Source of the DNA: a bacterium OM1 bin76 | GTDB lineage: Bacteria > Actinomycetota > Acidimicrobiia > Spongiisociales > ZC4RG35 | Direction of reading: 5' to 3' | DNA length: 64,000 nt | NCBI GenBank assembly: GCA_002238785.1 | Contig: MPNA01000015.1 | Span: 1-64,000 of the forward strand | Part shown: piece after piece, positions 48,680 to 58,223 of the stretch | Layout: each line of letters opens with the position of its first letter | Numbering within the stretch: position 1 is the stretch's first letter | Made by a program: the position numbers and the translations under genes | The notes under the pieces: model-generated | The model's input: only the letters and a program-made list of their open reading frames with translations | The model's database searches: none | What the model was told of the DNA's origin: nothing

Positions 48680-49690
48680 TTACGGGAAGCCGAGTCGCAT
48701 GCCGGGATCGACACCCGCTCCCCAAGAGGTAACCTCCCCTTGCCCCAGCCGATAGGCCGCCGCGGCGCCGATCATGGCGCCGTTGTCCACACACAGTTTC
48801 GGAGAGGGCAGGTACATGCTCAAGCCCCGTTGTGAGGCAGCCTCGGCCAGTTTCTGCCGCAAGCGCCGGTTGGCCAGCACTCCGCCCCCGGCGCCGACCA
48901 CCTTCACGCCGGTGTCCTCCACCGCATTGAGAGTCTTTTGAACCAACACGTCAACTATTGCCTCCTGGACCGAGGCGGCGACATCGGCTCGGTCAGGCAG
49001 TTCATCCCTACGGGCCGCTTTTTCCAGATAGGTGATCACCGACGTCTTCAGACCCGAGAAGGAAAAGTGGTGGCGACGGTGCGGCATGGCGCGGGGAAAC
49101 CTGATGGCGGCCGGATCCCCCTGGTCGGAAGCCCGATCGATGGCCGGCCCACCGGGAAACCCCATTCCCATCACCCGGGCCAGCTTGTCGAACGCCTCTC
49201 CGGCGGCGTCGTCAACTGTCTCTCCCAAGACTTGATAATCGCCCCAGTCCCGCATGTGGACCAACTGGGTGTGCCCCCCCGACGCCAGCAGCACCACCGC
49301 CGGCGGTTGGTAGTCGGGAAACTCCAAGAGCGGTGAAAACAAGTGACCCTCCATATGATCGACGCCCAGGAAGGGCAATCCGCGGGACCAGGCCAATGCC
49401 TTGGCAAAAGAGTGGCCCACCAGGAGGGCGCCGACCAGGCCCGGCCCTTCAGTGGCCGCCACCCCGGCAACGTCGTTGAGATGCACTCCCGCCGATAGCA
49501 GAGCGCGGTGGGTCAACCCCCTGATCGCCTCCACATGGGCGCGAGCCGCCACCTCGGGTACCACCCCGCCGAACCGGGCATGCAGATCCACCTGGGAGGA
49601 GAGCACATTGGACAGCGCGCGGGTTCCCTCCACCACCGCCACCGCCGTCTCGTCACAACTGGTCTCAAAGGCCAGGATCAGCCCACTCAT
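48680..49690 (-). CDS. tsaD: tRNA threonylcarbamoyltransferase TsaD
   Basis: 336 residues from ATG 49690, overlapping the rimI stop by four bases. ILAFETSCDETAVAVVEG, the metal motif in VAARAHVEAI, GLVGALLVGHSFAK, LLASGGHTQLV, and C-terminal GAGGGVLANRRLR and CVDNGAMIG are diagnostic. With TsaB and TsaE it installs t6A37 on tRNAs decoding ANN codons. Last of the tsaE-tsaB-rimI-tsaD set. Confidence 0.96.
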   Translation of the reverse strand: MSGLILAFETSCDETAVAVVEGTRALSNVLSSQVDLHARFGGVVPEVAARAHVEAIRGLTHRALLSAGVHLNDVAGVAATEGPGLVGALLVGHSFAKALAWSRGLPFLGVDHMEGHLFSPLLEFPDYQPPAVVLLASGGHTQLVHMRDWGDYQVLGETVDDAAGEAFDKLARVMGMGFPGGPAIDRASDQGDPAAIRFPRAMPHRRHHFSFSGLKTSVITYLEKAARRDELPDRADVAASVQEAIVDVLVQKTLNAVEDTGVKVVGAGGGVLANRRLRQKLAEAASQRGLSMYLPSPKLCVDNGAMIGAAAAYRLGQGEVTSWGAGVDPGMRLGFP

Positions 49691-50172
49691 CGCAGGTCCG
49701 CCGAGATCTGATCCAACCGCTGGCGATACTCGGGGCTGTCGAGGTCGTGAACCCACATGATCAAAGCGTCTTCTGAAACGTAGTATTTCTTCCGTATTCC
49801 CACCGGCGCCATTCCAAAACGCCGGTACAGGGCTTGGGCTCCCTTGTTGGAGGAACGCACCTCCAAAGTGAGACTCCGGGCCCCTTCCTCTACTGCCTGG
49901 TAGGCGAGACGCAGCATCAAACGGGAAGCCACTCGTTCCCTGCGACGTTCAGGAAGGGTCACCACCGAGGTGACGTGAGCCTCGTCGGCGACCAACATCA
50001 TTCCGGCATATCCGATCACCTCACCGTCCAACCGGGCCACCAGGTAGGTCCGGCGGGGAGCGGCCATTTCCTCGCTGAATGTCTCTTTGGTCCACGGGGT
50101 GGGATAGACCTTCCGCTCGATCTCCACCACCTCATCGAGGATGTCCGTGGTCAGAGGAACGATCTCAATCAC
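49687..50172 (-). CDS. rimI: RimI-type GNAT N-acetyltransferase
   Basis: 161 residues from GTG 50172, overlapping the tsaB stop by four bases. IEIVPLTTDILDEVVEIERKVYPTPW, VIGYAGMML, HVTSVVTLPERRRERVASRLM (acetyl-CoA loop) and LEVRSSNKGAQALYRRFGM fit RimI, which acetylates ribosomal protein S18 and possibly other N-termini. Confidence 0.9.
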   Translation of the reverse strand: MIEIVPLTTDILDEVVEIERKVYPTPWTKETFSEEMAAPRRTYLVARLDGEVIGYAGMMLVADEAHVTSVVTLPERRRERVASRLMLRLAYQAVEEGARSLTLEVRSSNKGAQALYRRFGMAPVGIRKKYYVSEDALIMWVHDLDSPEYRQRLDQISADLR

Positions 50173-50882
50173 CGCTGATCCTTCCAGTGGAACGGAGAGC
50201 GCAGGCGCTCCCAATTGATGTTGACATCGGCATCCCGCAGATACTTGGGGCGCACCGCGTCGGGATGGGGCGCTTCGCCCCGTTCGAGGATCCCTAAGCC
50301 CGCCTCGGCGATCGCCTCTGCACTGGGATAGCGGGGCCGACCCACCCGCATTCCCTGCAGACCTGACAGTGCTCCCCTACCCAGTGCGGCGGTGTCTCCC
50401 ACCAGCAATATCTGCTCCCTCAAGGTGCTGAGCATGGCCAGGAACCGCTCCCGGGTGGTCAATTCCGCCGGATGATCGCGAATTACCCCGCCCGGCACCG
50501 GGCGGTAGCCGGCCACCGCCACCTCTCCACGCCGCACATCCACCACCGCGAAAATCCGTCTGTGCCCGGTGGCGGCCCTAAGCGCCAGAGCATCCAGGGA
50601 ACTGGCTGACGCCACCTGGGCCCCCACCGAGGCTCCGATGCCCTGGGCAACCGAGACCCCCACCCTGATCCCGGTGTAGAGACCCGGACCCACATCAACC
50701 ACCACCGACTCTATGTCACCGGGAGACCATCCGGCCGACCTTACGCAGAAGTCCAGGGCAGCCACCACGAACCCGGCGTGTCCCCGGGCATTCACGCTCT
50801 CAGCCGAGGCAACCACCCTTCGGCCTTCGGCCAGCGCCACCGAAGCCGCCGGGGTTGAAGTGGTTATGGCCGCGATCTTCAT
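50169..50882 (-). CDS. tsaB: t6A synthesis protein TsaB
   Basis: 237 residues. ASVALAEGRRVVASAESV, VDVGPGLYTGIRVGVSVAQGIG (usually GPGSFTGLR) and VVDVRRGEVAVAGY fit the TsaB/YeaZ family, a catalytically silent paralogue that scaffolds TsaD. Four-base overlap with tsaE. Confidence 0.92.
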   Translation of the reverse strand: MKIAAITTSTPAASVALAEGRRVVASAESVNARGHAGFVVAALDFCVRSAGWSPGDIESVVVDVGPGLYTGIRVGVSVAQGIGASVGAQVASASSLDALALRAATGHRRIFAVVDVRRGEVAVAGYRPVPGGVIRDHPAELTTRERFLAMLSTLREQILLVGDTAALGRGALSGLQGMRVGRPRYPSAEAIAEAGLGILERGEAPHPDAVRPKYLRDADVNINWERLRSPFHWKDQR

Positions 50883-51334
50883 GGGGTCACTTCCTGCAGC
50901 GGCCGGGTTTCCCAGGATGACGGGGCGTGGAAAGAGAGCACCCGCTGTCCATCGCGCTCCACTTCAAAGCGGATCAGCAGGTGCTCGGGAAGCAAAGTTT
51001 CAACAGCCTCTCCCCACTCCACGACCAGAACTCCCTCGGCGGCCGCGTCCAGCACCCCCAGATCCAAGAACTCGTTGTAGGAACCCAGGCGGTATACGTC
51101 TGCATGGACCAGCGGCAGGAAGCCGTCATCGTAGTGCCGGGCCAACACGAAAGTGGGGCTGGGTACCGGACCATCCACTCCCAGAGCGGCCGCCAGGCCG
51201 CCCGTGAACAGGGTCTTTCCACAGCCCAGAGGACCGGAGAGAGTGATCACATCTCCCGCCCTGAGCAACGGAGCCAGACGCGTCGCCACCGCATAAGTGT
51301 GGTCGGCGGTGGGACAAGCCACCCGGATAGCCAT
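50879..51334 (-). CDS. tsaE: t6A synthesis ATPase TsaE
   Basis: 151 residues. Walker A SGPLGCGKTLFTGGLAAALG, then VPSPTFVLARHYDDG, HADVYRLGS and VVEWGEAVETLLPEHLL. TsaE binds and hydrolyses ATP to cycle TsaBD. One-base overlap with the uracil-DNA glycosylase stop. Confidence 0.94.
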   Translation of the reverse strand: MAIRVACPTADHTYAVATRLAPLLRAGDVITLSGPLGCGKTLFTGGLAAALGVDGPVPSPTFVLARHYDDGFLPLVHADVYRLGSYNEFLDLGVLDAAAEGVLVVEWGEAVETLLPEHLLIRFEVERDGQRVLSFHAPSSWETRPLQEVTP

Positions 51335-51939
51335 CAGAACAGGCCCAACTGCTCCGGTTCGGCTTCAACTCCCTTCCCGGTATCCAACGAGTCCAGGACC
51401 GAGCGCATCAAGGCCAAGTCCTCACGGATCTGATCGGTCACCCGGTCTCCTCCCCGCAGCGCGGCCGCCGGATGAAAGGTTGGTATCAGGATCTTATCCC
51501 TCCACCACTTATAGCTGCGGCCCCGCATCCGGCTGATGCCGGTGGTAGTCCGTAGCAGAAGTTGGGTGGCGAAGTTTCCCAGGGTCATCACCACCGGGGG
51601 ATCCACCAGATCGAGTTGCCGGCTCAAATACCCCTTGCAGGCCGCTATCTCATCGGGGCGCGGATCTCGATTGTTGGGGGGTCGGCACTTGAGGACATTG
51701 GCAATGTACACATCCTCCCGTTGCATCCCCACCTCTGCGAGCAGTCGATTGAGCAGATTACCGGCGGCGCCGACGAAAGGCTCCCCTTGCAGGTCCTCAT
51801 TCCTTCCCGGCGCCTCTCCCACCATCATGACCTGCGCATCGTGTCTGCCCACCCCGAATACCACCCGTGTCCGGGATTCGGAGAGTCGGCAGTCGGTGCA
51901 TACCCTCGCCCGGGCCCCCAACTCCACCAGTTCCTGCAT
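51334..51939 (-). CDS. Family 4 uracil-DNA glycosylase (iron-sulfur type)
   Basis: 201 residues. VCTDCRLS supplies two Fe-S cysteines, and KCRPPNNR and IAACKGYL the other two. The active-site motif GEAPGRNEDLQGEPFVG and C-terminal FHPAAAL match family 4 (UdgA). It removes uracil from deaminated DNA. Located between the guaB-like gene and tsaE in one run. Confidence 0.92.
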   Translation of the reverse strand: MQELVELGARARVCTDCRLSESRTRVVFGVGRHDAQVMMVGEAPGRNEDLQGEPFVGAAGNLLNRLLAEVGMQREDVYIANVLKCRPPNNRDPRPDEIAACKGYLSRQLDLVDPPVVMTLGNFATQLLLRTTTGISRMRGRSYKWWRDKILIPTFHPAAALRGGDRVTDQIREDLALMRSVLDSLDTGKGVEAEPEQLGLF

Positions 51940-51945
51940 AGACCC

Positions 51946-53010
51946 CTAACGACCCGCGGAGGCGTGAGGATGACTCTCGGCCAATCCGGCTGGAGTGGTC
52001 CTTACAAAGCGGGCGTTGCGCTGAAAGGTCCCCAGGTCGGTAGCCCCCAGATAGCTCATGGCGCTTCGCACCCCTCCCATCAGCGACCGGATCACCTCCT
52101 CGGCAGTCCCCCGATAAGCAACTCTTCGTTCGATGCCCTCCGGCGAACGGTGCTCGAAATACTCGTCCTCCAGTTCCGCGCCCCGTCGGGCGGCCCGCAG
52201 CACCGCCGCCTCGAGTGACGCCATTCCCCGCACTCTCTTGACCGGGCCTGTGGAGGTCTCCTCCACTTCCCCGGGACTCTCCCGGGTTCCGGCCAACAGA
52301 CTTCCGATCATCACCGAGTCGGCTCCCAAAGCCAAAGCCTTTGCTATGTCACCGCCGGCCCGGATCCCGCCATCAGCGATGATGGGAGCATCCACCCCGG
52401 ATCTCACCACATCGTAGAGGGCGCTCACCTGGGGCACTCCCACGCCGGTCACCACCCGAGTGGTGCACACCCCCCCGGGGCCCACTCCCACCTTCACTGC
52501 ATCCGCTCCTGCCTCCACCAGGTCCACCGCCCCCTCACCAGTTGCGATATTTCCAGCGATCAGGTCTACTTCGGGAAACTCGTCCTTTAGGATCCGCACT
52601 GCATTCAGAGAGTGCTCGGCATGCCCGTGGGCAATGTCCAGAACCAGTACGTCGACCCCGGCGGCGACGCAGTTCTTGGCGCGCAGCGTCATGTCCCCGC
52701 CGACACCCAAAGCGGCCCCGACCAAAAGGTCCTCGCCGACCTGTTTGACCTTTTCCACCTGCCGGGCGTGATTCTGCACTGGCAGAAACCTATGAATGAT
52801 CCCCACTCCCCCCATTCGCGCCATGGCCACCGCCATCTCCCATTCGCATACCGTGTCCATGTTTGCAGCAATCACCGGCAGTTCCAGGTTGAGTCGGCGG
52901 CTGAGCCGAGTTGCCAGACTCACCTCCTGGCGGGAACCAACCGCGGAACGTCGCGGCACCAGCAGGACATCGTCATAGGCGAGAGCGAGAGGGAAATCCG
53001 TTGGGTTCAT
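51946..53010 (-). CDS. IMP dehydrogenase / GMP reductase family protein lacking CBS domains
   Basis: 354 residues, compared with about 490 for standard IMP dehydrogenase. The barrel is complete: [43 protein letters not shown], catalytic-cysteine loop [37 protein letters not shown] and the C-terminal [21 protein letters not shown]. The two CBS domains normally inserted after about residue 100 are absent. Either a GMP reductase (naturally about 345 residues) or a minimal IMP dehydrogenase; the AESHPH end favours the dehydrogenase group. Overlaps alr by four bases. Confidence 0.82.
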   Translation of the reverse strand: MNPTDFPLALAYDDVLLVPRRSAVGSRQEVSLATRLSRRLNLELPVIAANMDTVCEWEMAVAMARMGGVGIIHRFLPVQNHARQVEKVKQVGEDLLVGAALGVGGDMTLRAKNCVAAGVDVLVLDIAHGHAEHSLNAVRILKDEFPEVDLIAGNIATGEGAVDLVEAGADAVKVGVGPGGVCTTRVVTGVGVPQVSALYDVVRSGVDAPIIADGGIRAGGDIAKALALGADSVMIGSLLAGTRESPGEVEETSTGPVKRVRGMASLEAAVLRAARRGAELEDEYFEHRSPEGIERRVAYRGTAEEVIRSLMGGVRSAMSYLGATDLGTFQRNARFVRTTPAGLAESHPHASAGR

Positions 53011-54125
53011 GAGATATAGCGTCTGGGCAAGCGAGGACCAATCCGACTGACGACTTCATAGTTGATTGTATCGGACAGCCTGGCCCAGTCATCGATACTT
53101 AGCAGTTGCTCTCCCTGACGACCCACCAACACCGCCTCATCACCCACCGCGACAGGATGGCCGCCGACCTCCACCAACAATTGGTCCATGGTTACCCGAC
53201 CGGCCAGGGGAAAGCGCTGACCCCCGATCAAGACCTCACCGCCTTCGGAGATCATTCGGGGTACGCCGTCGGCATAACCGATCGGAATAGTGGCCACCGC
53301 CGATGCATCGGCCAATGGACGCATTCGCCCGTAAGAGGGTCGGGATCCTGCCGGGTGCCGTAGCACATGGGAGACGTGCGACACGATCTTCATCACCGGA
53401 CGAAGATCTATGATTTCCTCGGCGCAAGGACGGGGGTAGAGGCCGTAGATCCCCAGACCGGTTCGAACCATGTCAAGATGTGACTCGGGGTGGAAGAGCG
53501 CCCCCGGTGTGTTCGCAAGATGCCTTAGCGGCGGTGGCCCACCACCCGTGACGACCGAGGGTACATGACTCACGGCACGCAGGTAGGTGCGGATCTGGGC
53601 GGTGGTGTAGTCGGGGTCGCTGTCGGCAACGGAGAAGTGGCTCCACAGTCCACCCACCCGCAGCACCCCTGTTTCAACCACCCTGTGGACGAGTTCGGGG
53701 AGCATTCGAAGCGGTGCTCCCACCCTGTGCATCCCGGTGTCCACCTTAAGGTGAACAGCCAGGTATCCCGTTCCGAGGCGAAGAGCGGTGGAGGCCAGTT
53801 GTTCGATGGTGGCGAGGCTGTAGACCGTGGGAGTGATCTGGTGGGCGATCACATCCTTGTGGTCATCGGGGGGCGGTTCGGAGAGCAGCAGCACAGGGGT
53901 GTCGATCCCCTCATCACGCAGTTGGACCCCCTCCTCCACCGTGGCTACCGCCACCCAGACAGCACCATTTGCCACTGCTGCCTTGGCCACCTGCGGAGCG
54001 CCGTGGCCGTATCCGTCGGCCTTCACCACCGCGCACAACGCGGCTCCACCGACATGTCGCACCAGTTGTCGCACGTTGTGAGCCACCGCCCGCAGGTCAA
54101 CCTCAACCCAGGACGGCCTGCTCAC
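53007..54125 (-). CDS. alr: Alanine racemase
   Basis: 372 residues from GTG 54125, overlapping nnr. VEVDLRAVAHNV, PLP lysine in AVVKADGYGHG, GYLAVHLKVDTGMHRVG and the catalytic tyrosine region SYGRMRPL are present; C-terminal VTMDQLLVEVG follows. It makes D-alanine for peptidoglycan. Confidence 0.95.
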   Translation of the reverse strand: MSRPSWVEVDLRAVAHNVRQLVRHVGGAALCAVVKADGYGHGAPQVAKAAVANGAVWVAVATVEEGVQLRDEGIDTPVLLLSEPPPDDHKDVIAHQITPTVYSLATIEQLASTALRLGTGYLAVHLKVDTGMHRVGAPLRMLPELVHRVVETGVLRVGGLWSHFSVADSDPDYTTAQIRTYLRAVSHVPSVVTGGGPPPLRHLANTPGALFHPESHLDMVRTGLGIYGLYPRPCAEEIIDLRPVMKIVSHVSHVLRHPAGSRPSYGRMRPLADASAVATIPIGYADGVPRMISEGGEVLIGGQRFPLAGRVTMDQLLVEVGGHPVAVGDEAVLVGRQGEQLLSIDDWARLSDTINYEVVSRIGPRLPRRYIS

Positions 54126-55549
54126 GTTAACCCCTCCCATGCCCACCTACCAACCTCTTCGGCGAGCGCATCGGCAGTAACCGTTCGCCGGGAGGCGAGG
54201 GCGGCGCCCGCCCGACCATGCCAGAAAGCGGCTGAACGGGCAGCAGCAGACGGTGACAAGCCGCGTGCCCAGAGGGCACCCAACCATCCGGCCAGGACAT
54301 CTCCCGAGCCGATCGTGGCAAGTTCAGGGCCACCTTCCTTCACCACCCAGCTTTCGGTTGCGTCGCACACCAACGTCGGATTGCCTTTGCCCAACACCAC
54401 CACTCCGGCCCTCCCCAAGCTCTGTATTTCGGCCAGACCGGGATCAGGGCCTGTCAATGACGCCAATTCACCCCGATGGGGAGTGATCACCGTGGGATGC
54501 CTCCGCCGGGATAGCAGGTCCACATCAGCGGCTCGCAAGGCGTCAGCATCCACAACCAAGGCTCCGGCCCGCCCGGTAATCACTCGTCTGGCCCACTTTC
54601 TGGTCTCCTCAGTCCTGCCGATGCCGGGACCGATCACCATCACGTCGAACCGGGCAGCCCGGGCCAGGCAGGCATCCGCATGAGAAACGGAGAAATGCCG
54701 GCCTTCTCCCAAACCAACTGTCAAGAGTTCAGGGACAACTCCCGCGACCAGCGACTGGCAACCGCCCGGGACCATCAGTTCCACGGCCCCCGCCCCGGCG
54801 TGAAGGGCGGAGCGGCCTGCCAGAACGGCCGCCCCGGTCATTCCCCTCGATCCTCCCACAACGATCACCGAGCCGGCACTCCATTTGTGGGCAACCCGGG
54901 ATCGGCCCGGTCGCGGGCAATCCTCTTTCTCGGCCAATAGCATGGCTGGTCTCGCCCCGACCAAGCCGATATCGGCGACCTCGACCTTGCCGCAATAATC
55001 GGGCCCCTCTCCCAGCAGATGTCCGGTCTTGAGGGCCTGGAAGGTAACGGTACGTTGGGCTGAGAATGCTCGATCCCCCACTCGGCCCGTGCCTGGATCC
55101 AGTCCGGAGGGGAAGTCAACCGCCAGAACCGGCGCCGGACAGTCCATCCACGCTTCCAGTTCGGGTGGACATCGTCCCCGATACCCACCACCGAACACCG
55201 CGTCCACCACCAGGTCGACTCCCCCCGGGGGCGGCGCCAAGTCCTTGATCTCCACTCCTGCGTCCACAGCTCTCGACATCGCCCAGCAGGCCGCCTGGGT
55301 CTTGGGCCCTTTCAACCGGTACACGCTCACCGCCGCTCCCCGACGACGCAGCAGGCCGGCCGCCACATAGCCGTCTCCGCCGTTGTTTCCCGGCCCCACC
55401 AGAACCGCCACCCGACTCCCGTAGCCCACTCCCATCCGCGCCGCGGCGATCTCCACCGCCCACCCCGCCCGCTCCATCAGGATCTCAACCGGCTCCGGGC
55501 TGTCCTGGTCCAATCGAGAGGCCTCTTCAGGGGTAATGACCGGTTTCAC
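54122..55549 (-). CDS. nnr: Bifunctional NAD(P)HX epimerase / ADP-dependent dehydratase
   Basis: 475 residues from GTG 55549. The N-terminal epimerase domain (VAVLVGPGNNGGDGYVAAGLLRRRG, FPSGLDPGTG) is fused to a C-terminal kinase-like dehydratase (GSVIVVGGSRGMTGAAVLAGRSALHAGAGAVEL, VIGPGIGR, ITPHRGELASLTG, TIGSGDVLAGWLGAL). It repairs hydrated NADH/NADPH. Between acpS and alr. Confidence 0.93.
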   Translation of the reverse strand: MKPVITPEEASRLDQDSPEPVEILMERAGWAVEIAAARMGVGYGSRVAVLVGPGNNGGDGYVAAGLLRRRGAAVSVYRLKGPKTQAACWAMSRAVDAGVEIKDLAPPPGGVDLVVDAVFGGGYRGRCPPELEAWMDCPAPVLAVDFPSGLDPGTGRVGDRAFSAQRTVTFQALKTGHLLGEGPDYCGKVEVADIGLVGARPAMLLAEKEDCPRPGRSRVAHKWSAGSVIVVGGSRGMTGAAVLAGRSALHAGAGAVELMVPGGCQSLVAGVVPELLTVGLGEGRHFSVSHADACLARAARFDVMVIGPGIGRTEETRKWARRVITGRAGALVVDADALRAADVDLLSRRRHPTVITPHRGELASLTGPDPGLAEIQSLGRAGVVVLGKGNPTLVCDATESWVVKEGGPELATIGSGDVLAGWLGALWARGLSPSAAARSAAFWHGRAGAALASRRTVTADALAEEVGRWAWEGLT

Positions 55550-55591
55550 TCGCCTGTTCCCCTGGCCAACCTCACTCCCATGATGGGATCC

Positions 55592-55966
55592 CTAGTGCTC
55601 GCCGAGCGCCAGCGCCATCACCAAAGCGGTGTCGTTGGTGTGGGTGATAGTCACCTGCACCTCGGTGACACCCAGGCGCTCGGCATGACGCAGAGCAGTT
55701 CCCGACAGGTTCACGCGTGGCCTGCCACCGCCGGTGATCTCTATGTCGGTCCAGCGCAGCCGTCTCCAGCCAGTCCCCAGTGACTTCATAACCGCCTCCT
55801 TCCCGGCAAACCTGGCAGCGAACCGGCTCTCCGGCTTTTGAAACCGATCGGCGTATTCCCGCTCGTGCGGGGTGAAACACCGCTCACGAAATCGCGGATA
55901 TCGCTCCAGCATCGACCTGACCCGGTCAATAGGAGTCAGGTCCACTCCCATGCCAATGATTCTCAC
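55592..55966 (-). CDS. acpS: Holo-[acyl-carrier-protein] synthase
   Basis: 124 residues. IGMGVDLTPIDRV with the metal-binding Asp, FTPHEREYAD, and ARFAGKEAVMKSLGTG with the metal-binding Glu are the AcpS signatures. It transfers phosphopantetheine to ACP. Precedes nnr as in many bacteria. Confidence 0.94.
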   Translation of the reverse strand: MRIIGMGVDLTPIDRVRSMLERYPRFRERCFTPHEREYADRFQKPESRFAARFAGKEAVMKSLGTGWRRLRWTDIEITGGGRPRVNLSGTALRHAERLGVTEVQVTITHTNDTALVMALALGEH

Positions 55967-56046
55967 CCCGATGATGCTACCTGACGACCCTTAGCGGTCC
56001 CCGAAGTTGGTTCTGTTGTGGGCTCGGCGACCCGCCAGGCTTACCC

Positions 56047-56064
56047 GGGAATGCCAGTATTCCC
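56047..56064. repeat. GGGAAT-N6-ATTCCC inverted repeat between glmS and acpS
   Basis: A perfect 6-base palindrome with 6-base spacer in the 155-base gap after glmS. There is no T run, so it is a weak terminator candidate or a protein site. Role unknown. Confidence 0.3.
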
Positions 56065-56121
56065 AGACCCGCAGGTAAATACCCTGGACCACCAGATGCG
56101 GGCCCCTGCAGGTTCTTGTCC

Positions 56122-57957
56122 CTACTCCACGGTCACCGTTTTGGCCAGATTACGGGGTTGATCGACATTGAGGCCCTTGATGGTGGCGAGATGATAGGAG
56201 AACAGTTGCAGGGGGACTACCGCCAGGACCGCGCCGATCAGAGCGGCATCCTCAGGAAGCGGGATCACAAGGTCGGAGGTGACCGCCGCTTCGCCCACAT
56301 CCTCCTCACCGACCAGAGTCACCACCGTACCGCCCCGCGCTTTCATTTCCGACAGATTCGAGAACATCTTGGAACGCAGGCGCCGGTCGGTCGCCACTCC
56401 GAACACCACCACTCCCGGCTCGATCAGAGCAATCGGACCGTGCTTCATCTCTCCGGCCGCATAGCCCTCGGCTCGCACGTAGGCCAACTCCTTCAGCTTC
56501 AATGCCCCTTCCAGCGCGGCCGGGTAATCAACGGACCTCCCCAGGAAGAAGAAGTCCCGCACATCGCGCCACCGGTTAGCCAATTCCAGCATCTCATCGG
56601 AGAGTTCCAACACTTCCTCCAACCGATCCGGCAGGCTGCGCAAGGCGTTCACAGGACCACTTGCCTGGGCGGTCGTCATCACACCTCTCTCTATCGCCAT
56701 GTGCAAACCCAGGAGTTGAAGGAGGGCCATCTGGGCGATGAAGGTCTTGGAAGCCGCAACCCCGATCTCAGGACCGGCCCGGGTTTGAAGCACAATGTGC
56801 GCCTCCCTGGCCAGCGACGATCCGACCACGTTGGTTACAGCAGCCACCTTGGCTCCCTGCCCACGCGCGTAGCGGACTGCACCCAGCGTGTCGGCGGTCT
56901 CCCCCGACTGGCTGATTCCTATCACCAGCGAACGGGGGTTGAGGACCGGATCGCGGTAGCGAAACTCCGACGAGAGGTCAACTTCCACCGGGATCTTTGC
57001 CCAGCGCTCCAAGGCGTACTTGGCCATCATCCCGGCGTGATAGGAGGTGCCGCAGGCAACCACGAACACCTTGTCAACATCCTTGGCGACCTCGGCGTTC
57101 AACCCGGTGCCGTCGAGCATGGGTTCGCCGGTTGGACCGATGCGCCCCAACAGTGTCTCCGCAACAGCTTGGGGTTGCTCGTATATCTCCTTGAGCATGA
57201 ACGTGGGATACCCGCCCTTCTCGGCGGCCTCCATGTCCCACTCCACATCCTGTTCCTCGGGTTCCTGCTCCACCCCGGAGAGGTCGGTGATGCGTACCGA
57301 GTCCGAGCGGACCTCGACCACGCGATCTTCGGGAACCACCATCATGCGCCGGGTATGGGCTATGAAGGCGGGAATATCAGAGGCCAGGAAATTCTCTCCC
57401 GATCCCCGGCCGATAACCAGGGGACTGCCTTTTCGGCCCCCCACCACCAAACCCGGATCGGAACGCCGAATCACAGCTAGAGCCAGGGCCCCCTCACAGC
57501 GACTCAGCACCTCGGCCACCGCCTGGGCCAGAGGAAGCGTTGACATCTCCTCGATCAGATGGGCGGCGACCTCCGTGTCTGTGTCGGAGGCAAAGCCGTG
57601 CCCCCGCCCTTCCAACCAGGCCTTCAGTTCCACCCAGTTCTCGATAATCCCATTGTGAACGATGGCCACTTCCCCGGTGCAATCGAAATGAGGATGCGCG
57701 TTGGGCGTGGTGGGAGCGCCGTGAGTCGCCCATCGGGTGTGCCCCACTCCGTAGCTTCCCGGAAATGACTCCGAACCGTCGTCGACCACCGCGGCCAGAT
57801 CGGCAATCTTCCCTACCTGACGGACACTTCTAAGAGCACCGTTCTGACCGATCGCCAATCCTGCCGAGTCATAACCGCGGTACTCCAGTCGGGCCAAACC
57901 CCCCAAAAGCAGTTCTCGGGCGGGGCGGGGCCCCACATAGCCAACTATTCCGCACAT
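56122..57957 (-). CDS. glmS: Glutamine--fructose-6-phosphate aminotransferase
   Basis: 611 residues from ATG 57957, which places the catalytic cysteine directly after Met (MCGIVGYVG). Glutaminase domain RWATHGAPTTPNAHPH, then two SIS domains (ACGTSYHAGMMAKYALE, ISQSGETADTLGAVRYA) and C-terminal DQPRNLAKTVTVE. First step of UDP-GlcNAc synthesis. No glmS ribozyme was recognised in the 266-base gap upstream, which shows no gene. Confidence 0.97.
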   Translation of the reverse strand: MCGIVGYVGPRPARELLLGGLARLEYRGYDSAGLAIGQNGALRSVRQVGKIADLAAVVDDGSESFPGSYGVGHTRWATHGAPTTPNAHPHFDCTGEVAIVHNGIIENWVELKAWLEGRGHGFASDTDTEVAAHLIEEMSTLPLAQAVAEVLSRCEGALALAVIRRSDPGLVVGGRKGSPLVIGRGSGENFLASDIPAFIAHTRRMMVVPEDRVVEVRSDSVRITDLSGVEQEPEEQDVEWDMEAAEKGGYPTFMLKEIYEQPQAVAETLLGRIGPTGEPMLDGTGLNAEVAKDVDKVFVVACGTSYHAGMMAKYALERWAKIPVEVDLSSEFRYRDPVLNPRSLVIGISQSGETADTLGAVRYARGQGAKVAAVTNVVGSSLAREAHIVLQTRAGPEIGVAASKTFIAQMALLQLLGLHMAIERGVMTTAQASGPVNALRSLPDRLEEVLELSDEMLELANRWRDVRDFFFLGRSVDYPAALEGALKLKELAYVRAEGYAAGEMKHGPIALIEPGVVVFGVATDRRLRSKMFSNLSEMKARGGTVVTLVGEEDVGEAAVTSDLVIPLPEDAALIGAVLAVVPLQLFSYHLATIKGLNVDQPRNLAKTVTVE

Positions 57958-58223
57958 GATCGCATTTGATCCCCGCACCCTGAACAGCACGCGCACTGCG
58001 GAAGGTTCCACCTCGACCGGTGTTTGTCCCCGCCGTCACCGGTGGGATTTGCTCCGATCGTCACGACCGTGGTGGCCGGGAAGGCATCCGCCGAATGGTT
58101 CGATCGCCTTCCTCCTCGTCACCTCCGGAATCCGCCAACCGGCGGACCAAGAGGCCTGGCGCTTGTTTGTCTACTAAAAGCTCCGCTGAACGCTACGTTG
58201 CAGGGTTGGGAATGTCTCCTTTC

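Noticed and set aside
57958-58223. glmS ribozyme before glmS
   Set aside because: The gap is long enough, but I could not find the conserved core of the ribozyme, which is also mainly known from Firmicutes.
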